Positions 44,479 to 57,041 of a DNA stretch of 64,000 nucleotides are shown one piece after another. The notes below the pieces were generated by a model that did no database searches, was not told the DNA's origin, and was given only the letters and a program-made list of their open reading frames with translations. How positions within the stretch are numbered: position 1 is the stretch's first letter; each line of letters opens with the position of its first letter. Origin of the DNA: Zizania palustris (Eukaryota > Streptophyta > Magnoliopsida > Poales > Poaceae); NCBI GenBank assembly GCA_019279435.1, contig JAAALK010000082.1, positions 14,214,594 to 14,278,593 on the forward strand, written 5' to 3'. A program made the position numbers and the translations under genes.

Positions 44479-47400
44479 CTAGAAAGGATACACAACACCC
44501 AAATCCCCTCGTAAACGCTCAAATGTAGACTGATCTAGGGGTTTGGTGAAAATGTCAGCCAACTGATGATGGGTATCAACATGAACAAGGTCAATGACAC
44601 CTTTCTCATATTGATCCCGCAAGAAGTGAAAGCGCACATCAATATGTTTGGTTTTTGAATGGAGACACGGGTTTTTCCCTACACTAATAGCACTAGTGCT
44701 GTCGCAAAACAATGGAACCCTGGTAGGAAAGAACAACCCAAAGTCTCGTAGAGTGGAAATCATCCAAACCATCTGTGAGCAGCAGCTAGCAGCAGCTACG
44801 TACTCAGCCTCTGTGGTCGAAAGAGCAACTCCAGATTGCTTTCGAGAAGACCAAGATACAAGGGAAGAACCAAGAAACTGGCAAGTACCGGAAGTCGACT
44901 TGCGATCCAACCGGCACCCACCAAAGTCGGCGTCCGAAAAGTCAGATAAATCAAGAGATGATGATGCTGAATAATAAAGACCAAGATCAGGCGCATAGGT
45001 GAGATACCTGAAAATGCGCTTGACAGCCTGCCGGTGAGACGCGCGTGGTGAAGACTGAAAACGCGCGCAAAGTCCCACGGCGAACTGTATGTCCGGTCTT
45101 GTTGCCGTTAAGTACAACAGCGAACCGATCATCCCTCGAAATTCCCTTTCATTGACCTTGACACCGCTCTCGTCCTTGTGCAAACCCCCAGAAGTACCCA
45201 TCGGGGTCATCTGCGGCTTCAATTCACCACCAAAGTCAAATTTCTTTAACATATCTCGAGTGTACTTACCTTGGTGGATGAAGGTGCCGTCCTTGGTCTG
45301 CTTGATCTGGAGCCCTAAAAAGTACTTAAGCTCACCCATGAGGCTCATCTCAAATTCACTGTGCATCTGCTCAGAAAACTTGGACACAAGAGAATCAGTA
45401 GTACCGCCAAAGATAATATCGTCCACGTAAATCTGAGCGACTAAGAAATCTGAAGCAACTCTGAGCAAAAAGAGAGTTTTGTCCACAGAACCCATCACAA
45501 AGCCCTTCCCCAACAAAAATTGCTTCAACCGGTCATACCAAGCTCTGGGGGCTTGCTTCAACCCGTATAAAGCTTTGTGCAGTTTAAAAACATGTCGAGG
45601 AAACTTAGGGTTCTCAAAACCGGGAGGTTGCCTAACATAAACTTCCTCCTCTATGAACCCGTTCAGAAAAGCACTCTTAACATCCATTTGAAAAAGCTTA
45701 AAACCCTTCGAAGCGGCAAAAGCTAAAAGAATGCGAATGGACTCAAGATGGGCAACATGAGCGAAGGTTTCTTCAAAGTCAATACCTTCCTTCTGGCAAT
45801 AACCCTGGGCAACCAGTCGAGCCTTGTTGCGCACCACAACCCCATCTTCACCTTGTTTGTTTTTGAATACCCACTTGGTTCCTATGGGGTTGCATCCTGA
45901 TGGCGGCTCAACTAGTGTCCAAACCAGATTGCGGACAAAATTCTCAAGCTCTTCTTGCATAGCATTAATCCAATTAGAATCAGAAAGAGCATGAGAAACA
46001 TCTCTAGGCTCAAAAGATGCAACAAAAGCCGATTCAGCAAACACAGCAAGAGAGGCAGAAGAACGCAAGGTTCTCTCAGTCAAATCACCTATGATGAGCT
46101 CTGAGGGATGGTCACGCTGAACTGCTCGGGTTCCCTGGTGATCTGAAGTCACCTCACCGGAGTCAGCAGCTGGCACCTCTGGACTCGACTGAGGGGGCTC
46201 GATCGAAGTGGAAGAAGTGATCAGAGGTCCGCCCTCATCATCAGTCGAAATCTCAGAAGGTGTGGGCTCTGCGGGGGATGCAGAAGGCCCACCCTCAACA
46301 GCAGCTGGAGTATCCTCATCTTCCTCGAAGATGGACTCTCCGAGCTCATCATCACCAGAAAGCTCAAAAGAAGGAGTCAAAGAAGGCAAGGACTCATCAA
46401 AAGAAACCTCACAAGTCTCGACAAGCAGCTGGGATTCGAGGTCCAAACACGGAAGCCTCGAGAATGCAATGCATAACCAAGAAAAACACCATCCCAGCAA
46501 CGAGACTCAAATTTGTCCAAATGCCCTCCCTTCTTAAGCACAAAGCACTTGCAGCCAAACGCTCGCAAGTGGCTCACCTTGGGCTGTCTGCCAAACCGCA
46601 ACTCATATGATGTCTTACCAATGTAAGCTCTAAGAAAAATGCGGTTGGCCAGATAGCAAGCCGTGTTCATGGCTTCAGCCCAAAAATGCCTAGGAGTCCT
46701 GTGCTCATCGAGCATCGTCCTGGCCATCTCAACTAGCGTGCGGTTCTTTCGTTCCACAACGCCGTTCTGTGGGGGAGTGTAAGGAGAAGAGAACTGATGG
46801 TCCAGACCCTGATCACCACAAAAGCTGACGAACTGAGAGTTCTTGAACTCAGAGCCGTTGTCGGAGCGAATTGCTCGCATCCGACCATTGTTCTCATTCT
46901 TCAGCTTCAAAATTAGGTCATGGACAAATTGAAAAGTTTCATCCTTAGACTCCAAAAAGAAAACCCACGAGAAACGAGAAAAGTCGTCAACAATCACAAG
47001 TGCATACCACTTCCCACCGACTGAGCGTACCCGAGCTGGACCTACAGTGTCCAAATGTAAAAGCTCGCCTGGATACGAAGTCATCACCTGAGTCACAGGT
47101 GAGTGAGAGGCGGCAACCATTTTCCCATGACGACAGGGATGACAAACTAAATCCTTCTCCATTTTAAGCTTGGGCAATCCTCGGATGAGGTCCATAGAGC
47201 TTAACCTGACTAGCAGATCAAAACTCAAATGACCTAACCTCCTATGCCACTTCCAGAGCTCAGAAGAAGATCCAGCAATCAAACAGCGAGAAGGGCCAAA
47301 AGAACTAGAGAAGTCAATTCGAAAAACTTTACCGAAGGGTAAAATCTGACAAACCAAAGACCCTCTAGAATCAACCACAGAAGAATTGCCCTTCTTAAAA

Positions 47401-47675
47401 CGCACTTCCAAACCATCCTCAAGAAGTTGCGAAACAGAGATTAAATTAAAGTTCAGATTTTTAACCAAAGCAACATTCTTTAAAGAGAAATGGTCTGAAA
47501 TGCTAATTGAGCCTATGCCACTTACATTCCCTTGACCGTTGTTCCCGAATGTGATGTACTCTTTGGAGCTCGGGGGAGTGAGACTGGAGAACCATCTGCG
47601 ATGTCCCGTCATGTGGCGAGAGCATCCTGAGTCCATTATCCAAACATCCTCCAGTCCCCGGTCCTGCACAATCAA
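44479..47675 (-). pseudogene. pol: Copia pol of C: protease, integrase, RT, RNase H
   Basis: Frame 47675-46377 holds the protease motif WIMDSGCSRHMTG and a complete integrase: HRRLGHLSFDLL...CHPCRHGKM, Asp in HLDTVGPARV, Asp in IRSDNGSEF, Glu in NGVVERKNR. A single frameshift near 46440-46470 leads to frame 46500-44479 with RT (KSAFLNGFIEE, QIYVDDIIFGG) and RNase H (SDADFGGCR, TEAEYVA, CDSTSAI, QLADIFTKPL). Apart from that shift the 1,000-odd codons are open, as expected for a recent copy. Pol begins in the -1 frame relative to the gag stop. Confidence 0.9.
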
Positions 47676-50422
47676 TGTCTGTAAGTGGGAGCAAATGGTC
47701 CGGCACCAGGTTTAGCAAAAGAGCTAAACCAGTGTCGAGCCATCTGCTCAAAAGATGGAAAGCGAAAACCATCAAAAGAATTTGGACCAAAACGCGGCTC
47801 AAAGCGCGGTCCACGGTTTTGCCTAATCCTACGACCACGAGGTCCAGAACCGTAGCCAACTCGGTCTGGAAATCTGCCGGAACGAACACCACCACCTGGA
47901 GCACGGGCACGAAAACCGTCTCCTCTACCACCACCTACACGACGCAGCCTCGCCTCCAGCCTCTCCCCGCGCCGAGGAACATGCAATCTACCACCCTGCT
48001 GGTAGAACTGCTCCTGATCACTACGAGCCCTCTCTGCTCTCTCAACCCGCTTCCTCCTGAAGCAAAACTCCGCAAGATGCCCGTCTCTCTGACAATACTC
48101 ACAGTGATAGGTAGGCTTCTTGGGATGTGGTTGAGGCTTGGGGTTCTTGGGCCTGGTAGTGTTTGGTGTGGTCTTCTTGGGCTGAGAGGGTCCAGGAAGA
48201 GAGTCAAGAGAAGTGTGGAGATCTTTGGGCTTTGGAACCCAGATAGGTTTCTTGGGTGGAGCTTTTGGTGGTTCATGGATCACTCCATCCTTGGGCTGAC
48301 ACGCCTGGGAAGACTCAGTGGAGTGAGTCTTGGGATACCTCTGCTCTGGAGTCATTTTACTCCACTCCACTGCCCGGCTAATGGCACTCTCAAAGTCAGC
48401 CTTGGTGTAGGTGTAACCTACCCCAAACCCATCCTGCCTCTTGAACTGCTTGATCATCATGCCAAGCTGTGGCTCTCTGGCACTGATCCAACTCAGGATA
48501 GACCGGAGGTAAAAGTTCTCATTCTGAGAATCTGCTAGCTCCTCTCTCAAAGAAGCTAGAACCTCCACCTGAGACAAGCAGGTCTCACACTCATTCTCTA
48601 CTTGGACAGACTTCCCGGCTTTTAGCTTAATCAACTCCATTCTAAGAGACAGGCAGTTTTCACAAACAGTGGGTGGAACTGACAGTGTCTCAAGCTCTAG
48701 CCTAGTCTGGGCAAGCTCAGCTCTCAACCTCTCTAAATCACCCAAATGCTCATCGCCCTTGGATTTCAGCTCAGCTAAGGCAGCTAGATGAGATGGGCAA
48801 TCAACACAGGGTGCGACGACAGTGGCTTGAGCATCTTTCAGCTCCAGCTGAGCGCTTTCAAGCTCAGTGGCCAAAGCGTCCCTCTCATCAACCCTTTATG
48901 TGTACCTGGACTTCAGAGTCGACAGGTCACACAGAAGCACCTCACACTTCGGGCACTCACTGCTATCACCCAAGCAAGGGGAAGAAGATAGACTTTCTAT
49001 TCTACCATTGGCTACGGCAAGCTCACTTTCTAACTCGTCTATCCTTTTCTTAGCTCCCCTAAGAAGTTTCTCCCGATATTTCAACTCCTGACGATTGCTT
49101 TCAAGTAAATCAACAATTTCACGCTCATAAGATGATACCTTGCTATCGTCGTCGTCGGAGTCGTCGGAGGAGCTCTTTTCTTCTCTATCCCCAAGAGCCA
49201 TTGAGCAAAAACTCTTGCGGGATCTTCGGCGCTGGTGTGAGCGGCTCTTCGGCTTGTCCCCGAAAGCCATGAAGCAGAGGCCCGCCGGATCATCCTTGTC
49301 CTTCCCCTTCCTAATGGCGATCTCCTCATCGCTTGAGCTCGATGAAGAGGAAGAAGACGTGGATCTCTTGGAGTAGCTCTTCTCCATCTCGGCGAAGAAG
49401 GCCTTGTCGCGCTTCTTGTTCTCTCGCCGGTAGTCCTTCAGGGCCTTCTTGAAGAACCGAGTCTTCGGCTTGCCCTTGTTGAAGGAGGGGCTCTCATGCT
49501 TGTCGGAGTCGTGGAAGCTGCTGCCGGCGCCCTTCTTGTATCCACTGCGCTTGGGGCAGTCGGCGATGAAGTGTCCTGGATCACCACATTCAAAGCATCC
49601 GGATTTTGTGCCGTGTCTTTTGAACATTCTCTTATCATAGACACGACGCACCCGGTTGTTAAAGAGACACAAATCATCATCTCCCAACAACTCAAGCTAG
49701 TCCTCAGTGATAGACATCAAAGAGAACCCAACACAGCTCACAGCAGAAGGGTCAACAGAAGGTGTAGCAAGGGCCAGGGATTTTGATCCAGAACCAGTGA
49801 GATTTGATCTCAACTGGATATCTACCTCAGTGGCCTTCAGCTTGCTAAACAACTCAGAAATGGTCAAGGTATCGTAAGAAGTACTCTCAACGATTGATGA
49901 TACCTTGATCTCCCAGATCTTTGGGTCCAAGGTATGAAGAACCTTGAGCGCCTGCTCGTGATCTGAGACTAACTGAGCACCCTCAGCCTTGTTGTCCCGA
50001 AGCTTGTTAATGATCGACAGAAAGCGACCAAACAAAGCCTCAACAGATTCACCCGGCTTCTGTGTGAAATTCTCATATTCACGCCGGTAGGTCTGATAGA
50101 GCCGAGCCTTGACCTGTGCTGTTCCCTCATGGTGTGCCTTGAGGGTAGCCCAGATCTCTCTCGCAGTGGAGAGATGACTCACTCGCTCAAATTCAGTGGG
50201 ACCTAAACCAGAAAATAAAATGTTCACAGCCTTACTGTTGCTCAGATGCTGAGCAATGATACCAGCAGTACCTTGCTCAGTAACTGGCAGAATGACAAAC
50301 GTGCTGTGAACGCTAATGTCCCATATGTCCGAACCCTGGCTCATGAGATAGGCTCGCATGCGAGTCTTCCAATAATTATAGCCATAGGCTTCCAAGGACG
50401 GGACCTTGCCAGGAGACGTCAT
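47672..50422 (-). pseudogene. gag: Long Sirevirus Gag of C, two nonsense codons
   Basis: The start is the ATG at 50422 (MTSPGKVPSLEAYGYNYWKT). Three segments (50422-49697, 49690-48896, 48874-47672) share one frame, split only by TAG near 49697 and TAA at 48894-48896. Features in order: UBN2 capsid domain; CCHC knuckle CFECGDPGHFIADC; Ser/Lys-rich linkers; C-x2-C pairs CPKC, CVDC, CENC and CETC, each followed by leucine-rich helices; second CCHC CEYCQRDGHLAEFC; a Gly/Arg-rich part (GGGRGDGFRARAPGGG). It ends in TGA at 47672-47674. The layout matches B although the sequence is quite different. Confidence 0.85.
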
Positions 50423-50473
50423 AGTCACTACTGGGATTTAGAACCGGTTAAGGTATGGAAAAACCCTAACCTC

Positions 50474-50485
50474 GCTCTGATACCA
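50474..50485 (-). other. Primer-binding site of C
   Basis: The minus strand reads TGGTATCAGAGC, two bases from the LTR. Confidence 0.9.
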
Positions 50486-50487
50486 CT

Positions 50488-52498
50488 TGTAGGACCGAAA
50501 GTAGCGACCAGAGGGGGGGTGAATGGGCGCCTTAAAAAATTCTTTCGAATCAATGGCCTGTTCCCAATACCCAACGCACCTCAAAATACTACGCAGCAGA
50601 AAATAAACAGAAGGCCTAAGTCTAAAGGTTTCTAACCTAGAAGCAACTGATGATAAACAGTGTAAAACTAAAGAGGTGCAACTAGGCAGATGAACAATTT
50701 GAGACAGGCCTAAAACTTCTCAATGAAATGATCTAAGTATGTGTAAGATGAAAAGAGAAGTTACTGTCCAAAGTTGTCTCCTGTTCGGAACTTGGCGAAG
50801 CCCCCTTCGCATGTCGAGGTCTGCTTCGGAGGTTGGTGACGGAGTCTATCCGAAATGCCGAAGGTGTCACTGTCTAGCCTAGTTCGAAGTGGTAAGAGGC
50901 GAAGTGTACTTCGGAGCGAAGTAAAACAGTGCCGGAGCCTGGTTCGAAGTGTGTACTTCGAAGACAAGGCTTCGAACACAGCTTCGAACCAAGAGCTTCG
51001 GAGCAAAGTGACAAAGTCGGAGCCTGCTTCGAAGTGAGCACTTTGAAGACAAAACTTCGAACACAACTTTGAACCGAGAGCTTCGAAGCAAAAACTTCGA
51101 ACAGAAATCTACGAACACAACACACAATCGGACAACCTTCGAACAAGGAAGCGAAGTCTGTCACGCGATAGAAAATCAAGTCCGAAGCTTGCACTCTAAC
51201 TTCGAACAAGAAAAGCTTCAGAAGGAGAACCGAAGGCTGACACGCCACAAAGAAATCCAAGCGAAGTCTATCAGAAAAGACAAACTTCGAACCCAACTTC
51301 GAAGCCTAACAAAGTGTGCACTTCGAACAGATAGATTCGGAGTATGCTTGTTCGAAGTATGCAATGCTGTCCAAATAGGAAGATCTTCGAAGCTAGCAAC
51401 TCAGACCCAAAAACCGAAGTTCGCAGTTTGAACGACAGCTTTGAAAATGTTAGATCGAAGCCTGCCTCACGGAGCTGAGGGGCTTCGAACAGAGAAAAAT
51501 GACTTCGCAGAAACAGTCAAAAAGGCATTTACTCCATTCTTCTTCGATCAAAAAGGCAGTACAGTAGAAGGTAAAAAGCTGGCAGCAAGTACTGTAGCTA
51601 CAGTAGCAGTACTACTTGCAACAGCAAGAACTAGTACTCCCTCTCACGAAGAACAGAAGCAACAGAAGAAGCTTCTTCTCAAGAAATAAATTCTGCAGCC
51701 CGTAGCCACAGCAATAACTCCCCAAACCGAACAAAATGCAACCAATAAATTCACCAGGGACCAAGGATTTAAAGCATCCAAGAGATTAGAGCCAAAATAA
51801 CTCACGAACAGAGAGGAGCAAGTCCTGGCGGCGCACACAGGAGAGAGAAACGGGAGACAAAGTGACCCAAAGGGTGGATTTGATTTCAGCACAAAAGGGT
51901 AGTCCAAACCCTAGGGATTGGGGTGCTATTTATAGGCAGCCCAATACTAGGAATATTCTACCAGCCCCTTAGGGTTTTTACAGACTCAAAAATAAAGGAA
52001 AAGACACTACTGCCCTTAGGAATTTTTACAGACACAACTGACTGACTGTGGGCCTAGAGTTACAGATGACATATCCGGAAGCTAAGTTTTCGTAGCGACT
52101 ACGGCTTCTCTTCTGGACAGTCGGATACAGAATCAACGGTTGTCAGTTTTACGCTGAAACTGACAAAGCTTCCACCGGCTTTGCACCAGGTACCCGGATT
52201 GGGCCGGCCCGACTCCACAGCTCTCTTAGCCCGGCAATCGCTCACCGCCCGTGTACCTGAGTCAGTCCTGGTCAACAGCCCAGTGGGTCTTCTACTGCTT
52301 CTGGCCCATGCACCCGGATTGGGCCAGCCCGACTTCGTAGCCTCCTCTGCCCGACAGTCGCTCGCTGCCCGTGTACCTGAGTCACACGCGGCCCATGAAA
52401 CAGCAGATCTCTTCTTCTTCTGTCCTCTTTGACTATCGTTGACAATGACTCAACACTTCTGGAGCCATGAGGCCCAAGCTATTCAGCATGGCTCCTCA
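50488..52498 (-). repeat. 5' LTR of C (2011 bp)
   Basis: Same ends and contents as 41146-43158. The TATA-like TATAAATA (minus) is at 51927-51934. The G-run near 50512 is shorter than in the 3' LTR. Confidence 0.93.
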
Positions 52499-53893
52499 TC
52501 CACCAAATGTTCATTTCATTGGAACAAAATGGATTTTCAAAAACAAACAAGGGGAGGATGGGACTATAGTCAGAAACAAGGCTAGACTTGTAGCTCAGGG
52601 CTTTTCTCAACTAGAAGGGATTGATTTTACTAAAACTTTTGCACCTGTTGCTCGCCTTGAGGTCATTAGGATTTTGCTTGCCTTTGCGACATCTCGAGGA
52701 TTCAAACTCTATCAAATGGATGTCAAAAGTGCTTTTCTTAATGGTTTCATAGGTGAAGATGTTTATGTAAAACAACCCCTGGTTTTGAAAACCCCAAGTA
52801 CCCACATAAAGTCCTTAAACTTCATAAGGCTCTTTATGGACTCAAGCAGGCCCCTCGGGCTTGGTATGATAGACTTAAGTCTTTTCTGCTTGAGCGGGGG
52901 TATTTGATGGGCTCTGTTGATAAAACTTTGTTTACTCTCAAGCATGGCAAAGATTTCCTTCTAGTGCAGATTTATGTGGATGATATCATCTTTGGTGGCT
53001 CTTCTCATGCTTTGGTTGCCGAGTTTGCAGATACCATGAGCAGGGAATTTGAAATGTCCATGATGGGTAAACTCACCTTTTTCCTTGGTTTGCAAATCAA
53101 ACAAAGCAAACAAGGTACTTTCATCCACCAGACGAAGTACACCAAGGACCTGCTCAAGAAGTTTGATATGTCCGATGCGAAGCCCCTCGCCACTCCAATG
53201 GCTACATCTGTAGCATTGGATCCTGACGAAGATGGAGAAGCCGTAGATCAGAAGGAGTTCCGAAGCATGATTGGCTCCCTCCTCTACTTGACTGCTACGA
53301 GGCCTGACATACACTTCGCGGTGTGTCTGTGCGCTCGTTTTTAGGCTTCACCACGAGCTTCGCACCGCCAAGCGGTAAAGCGCATCTTAAGGTATTCAGC
53401 ATCTTCATCTTTATGTCTTCGAGGTTATTCCGATGCGGATTTTGCTGGCTGTAGAATTGATAGGAAGAGTACCTCTGGTACTTGTCATTTTCTGGGTACT
53501 TCACTGGTTTGCTGGTCTTCCCGCAAACAGTCTAGTGTTGCACAATCGACGGTTGAGGCCGAATATGTTGCTGCAGCTAGCTGTTGCTCTCAGATCTTGT
53601 GGATGGCATCCACTTTGCGGGATTTCGGGTTAGATTATAAGAGTGTTCCACTTTTCTATGATAACACTAGTGCCATTTGTATTGCAAATAACCCGGTTCA
53701 GCATTCCAAAACCAAACACATTGATGTGCGGTATCATTTTCTCAGAGATCACAATGAGAAGGGTGATATTGAACTTCAATATGTTGATACCCAACACCAG
53801 CTAGCCGATATTTTCACGAAACCCCTCGATGCTTCTCGATTTGCTTACTTGCGTGGGGAACTTGGTATTTGTCACCCTTACGGCATTTTGTGA
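52499..53893 (+). pseudogene. pol: Copia pol of B, RT and RNase H part
   Basis: After the TCCAC duplication the frame resumes with NVHFIGTKWIFKNKQGEDG. A missing C near 52774 shifts the frame in the motif that reads KQPPGFENP in A. RT continues in another frame with QIYVDDIIFGG (52904-53344), ends at a TAG at 53342-53344 where A has Gln, then loses about 36 bases between two GGTAT repeats near 53392 (A reads RYLKHTLEFGIWYSAS). The RNase H end (QLADIFTKPL) runs to the stop at 53893. The enzyme is dead. Confidence 0.9.
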
Positions 53894-55068
53894 GGGGGAG
53901 CAGTTTTAGATGGATGTGCATTTGCTAATTGTGTGTTGAAATTGCATTTACATCTTTTGCACTTATATGCCTGATTATAATCCATGACATCATAACAGCT
54001 CAGCTCTTTTTAATTTATCTGAAACATTCGTATGCATGATGTTTTCTTTTTAAAATCAAATCGTGCTCACTGCTTAGTCTTGAATCTAGCATGTTTAGGT
54101 AGGACTGCTTTTAGCTATCTTTTATCTACTTGATAGCAAGACACATTTCTTTGGATGCTCAAAATTGCAACTTGAAAAATTGTTCTACTTTTTCATGGAT
54201 ATTCATAAAGTGCCAAACAATTGGTTCACTTAGTTAAAATCAAAAACTCCATGATTTGCATGCTTCAAGTTAAAAGATCTAGGTGGGTTTGTTTGTCGCA
54301 CTACCCTATTCTAGACTGCTTACCATTGCACATTGGTCTGAACTGGAATAGTGTAGTGTGTGCCAAAATCATTGCTTTAAGCTTCTAATGGCTTTCATGC
54401 CTAGGCTTGGCCGGATTGGAAAGTATAAGGTGGACAAACAAATAACCCCTGGTACTAAGAAAAGAACACAAAATTTATTGATCATCAAGTTCGCTTTTCA
54501 TGCTCCATTTGAACTGGACTTGTCTGTCTAGAGTAGAAATTGACTAGCTTTGCGCAGTCTCTGCTTTTACTTGTCTAGTTTCCTTGACTAAGTGGTGATG
54601 CTTTTATTTCAAAAATGATCAAATCACATGCTTCCTCATGTTTTTTAGAGAATATTAATTTGAGCTGAGCCCATGATCATTGGTGTTATTATTGGCATAT
54701 TTTTGCTTTATATGTCTTTGCAACTCTGCTCATTTCCAAGCAATGCCTCTTTTACATGCACCTTGATGCTTGCATTGCCAAAGGGGGAGAAATTGCTACG
54801 TTCTCTGCTATAAAGGGGGAGAAATTTTTGAGCTGGAGAGAAAGTTGGGTTCTCTGTTGCCAAAGGGGGAAAACTTAACTCAGGGGGAGTTTTTACCTTG
54901 AGATTTGCCGAAGGGGCTTTTACTCTTTTGAAAAGGGGGAGGAAAATTCTTTTGTCAAGTGACATGATTTGGCTCGTTTCTGAGTTTTTATGGTCACTTG
55001 TGTGCTGAAATTTTTCAAATTTTCTTGAACTTGAAGTTGGTTGTCAATGCACTCATCAAGGGGGAGAT
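53894..55068 (+). other. 3' noncoding region of B with seven polypurine tracts
   Basis: GGGGGAG or GGGGGAA runs occur at about 53894, 54783, 54815, 54865, 54882, 54935 and 55060, the last touching the LTR. The rest is A/T-rich, without an ORF of interest. The antisense frame 54965-54708 is a by-product. Several tracts could allow more than one plus-strand start. Confidence 0.75.
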
Positions 55069-57036
55069 TGAGAAACCAAGGGTTGGTTTCAGTGTTTGTG
55101 ATGAGTGATTGACAGGTTTTTACCCTCTTGTTCGAAGGGTACCTCCGAAGGGTGTTCGGAGGTTGGACCTCCGAAGGGTGTTCGGAGGTAGTTTCACCGA
55201 AGGGTTCGGTGGTTTGCTTGCTGTAGCTGTTGCAGCGAAGTGTGTTTGTCGGAGGGGTCCGACAGTACACATTGACTGGGTTTGTACCGAAGGCTTCGGT
55301 ACTTTGGGTGGTACACCGGAGGGTGTACCGGAGGTTGCTAACCCGGAGAGGTCTCCGGAGTACTGGACACACTTGTCTGCTTGTTTGTGGTGCGCAGGGA
55401 CTTCGGTGGCGACGGACAGGTTCGCGGCAGGTGAACCTGGGTCAAGCGGGAGGCTTGATGCCAGGGGAGCAGGGAGCTCCGTCACGGTGGCTGCGAAGGG
55501 GTCTGGGTCGGTCCTCGGGTCGAGGTGTGCCAGGTGAAGGCAGAGAGTGCGGAGCGTGGCTCCGGGTGAAGGTACTCCGAGACAAAGTCCTCGGAGGCGA
55601 GGCACTTCGAAGGTACTCCGAATGGAGTGACTTCGGAGTTGGTTGGATCAAGTCCTCTGCGGAGGCAAGGAGTTCGAAGTGTGCTCTGAAGGGAGACATT
55701 CGAAGGTACCCGACGAAGGTCTCAGAAGTCGAGGCGCATCGAAGGCATGGTCCGGGTAAGGCTCATCGAGGAGTGTGCTCGGGGAGAGACACTGCGACGA
55801 AGTGCTCATGGAATGCTTCGTGCGGAGGTCTTGGACGAAGGAGGGACTTCGAAGGGTGGTACTCCGAAGGTGGGGCTTCGGAGTGTGGTTGTCTTGAGGT
55901 ACTTCGGCCTGCATGACTTCGGTACACGGACTGATGGAGTTCGAGCTGGGTGGAAGCTGCGAAGCCGTGGTGGTCCACTCCGGAGGTGTTGGTGCGAAGG
56001 CCCAAGGGCTTTGACGGCTTCGGCTCAAAACCGTTACTATATCGAAGACTGACTTCGGTGAAGCGAAGGCCATCTGGCTCAAGGCTTCTCACCGAAGCTA
56101 CCGCACCCCTCGCGTGCGAAGGGGGGCTTCAAAAAGGTCAAAGGCTGCAAGTCTGACAGTGTTTGCTCTGCAAAAAGCTGGCGCTGTCCCCTCTGCAAAG
56201 GCTGACAGAGAAGCCTCCAATAAAGTTGACTACCTTTTGTACCCCTTAGTTCTGTAGAGACAAAACCAATGTAAACCCTAGGGGTAAAGTAGTCAATTCC
56301 TTTGGGTGAACTGTGGGCTATAAATATGGGGGCTCGGTAGGTAACATTTAACACTTTGAGCATTTACTGTTGAGCTCCTGTACCAGCCACCTCTTCTCTG
56401 TATTCATCCAGAGTTCATTTTTATTGTGTTCCTTGTTCAAGCGGCGAAGCCCTGCTTCTGTGTTGTCTTTCTGCTTGAACTTGTTTGCATACCTCGCTAG
56501 CTTTAGTTCACCGATGCCTGTCTAGGCGAAGTGTGTTTTGTGCGAAGGTTTCTTTTCAGTGTGCGGTCGCTCTGTGTAACAGGAGGTGAGACCTCGCTGC
56601 TTACTAGCGAAGCCCGTGTTTTTATCGTGTCTAAGACCCTAGCGAAGTCTGCTAGTGTGCGTTTAGACCTTCGTGTACGAAGCCCAGCACTAGTTGCTGC
56701 TGCCAAGTACTTGGTCGAAGTCCATAGAGGGTTATCCACTCTTGCGAAGGATGAAGTGCGAAGCCTGCTCGAAGCACCCTGGGTGCGGAGCCTGCACTGA
56801 CTTAGCAGAGTAGATTTTCGAGGGTTGTGAGTGGAGCGAAGTCTTCTTGGCTTCGAACTTTTGCTCCTACGAAGCCTGTGTTCGGGGTTGTCAAAACACC
56901 TCCGAACCAGCACTTCGAAGGTAGTGTTCGAAGCCTGTTCCGCAGAAGACAGAGTTAAAACAGAAGGCTAGTTTTTAGTCTGAAATTTTAAAAGCTCCCT
57001 TCCACCCCCCCTCTGGTCGCCATTTTCGGTCCAACA
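55069..57036 (+). repeat. 3' LTR of B (1968 bp)
   Basis: It starts TGAGAAACCAAGGG and ends GGTCCAACA; TATAAATA at 56319-56326. Relative to the 5' LTR it has an extra ~26-bp copy of the GTTGGACCTCCGAAGGG phrase near 55162 and scattered substitutions, a few per cent by eye. It lies 1.5 kb from the inverted 5' LTR of A. Confidence 0.93.
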
Positions 57037-57041
57037 ATTAT

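Larger units (their letters stand above)
41146..52498 (-). mobile_element. Sirevirus-type copia element C, complete, 11.35 kb
   Basis: The LTRs are 41146-43158 (3') and 50488-52498 (5'), with a perfect TCCAC duplication (41141-41145 and 52499-52503). On the minus strand: primer site, gag, protease, integrase, RT, RNase H, a 1.3-kb 3' region and the LTR. By eye the two LTRs differ by about twelve substitutions and short indels, so this is the youngest insertion in the nest. Gag carries two nonsense codons and pol one frameshift. Confidence 0.95.
34921..57036 (+). mobile_element. Sirevirus-type copia element B, split by element C
   Basis: The LTRs are 34921-36874 and 55069-57036 with a perfect ATTAT duplication (34916-34920 and 57037-57041). 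It inserted into the gag of A, a member of the same family, in the opposite orientation. Without C it is about 10.8 kb. Gag is open; pol is broken by C, a frameshift, a stop and a small deletion. Confidence 0.95.
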
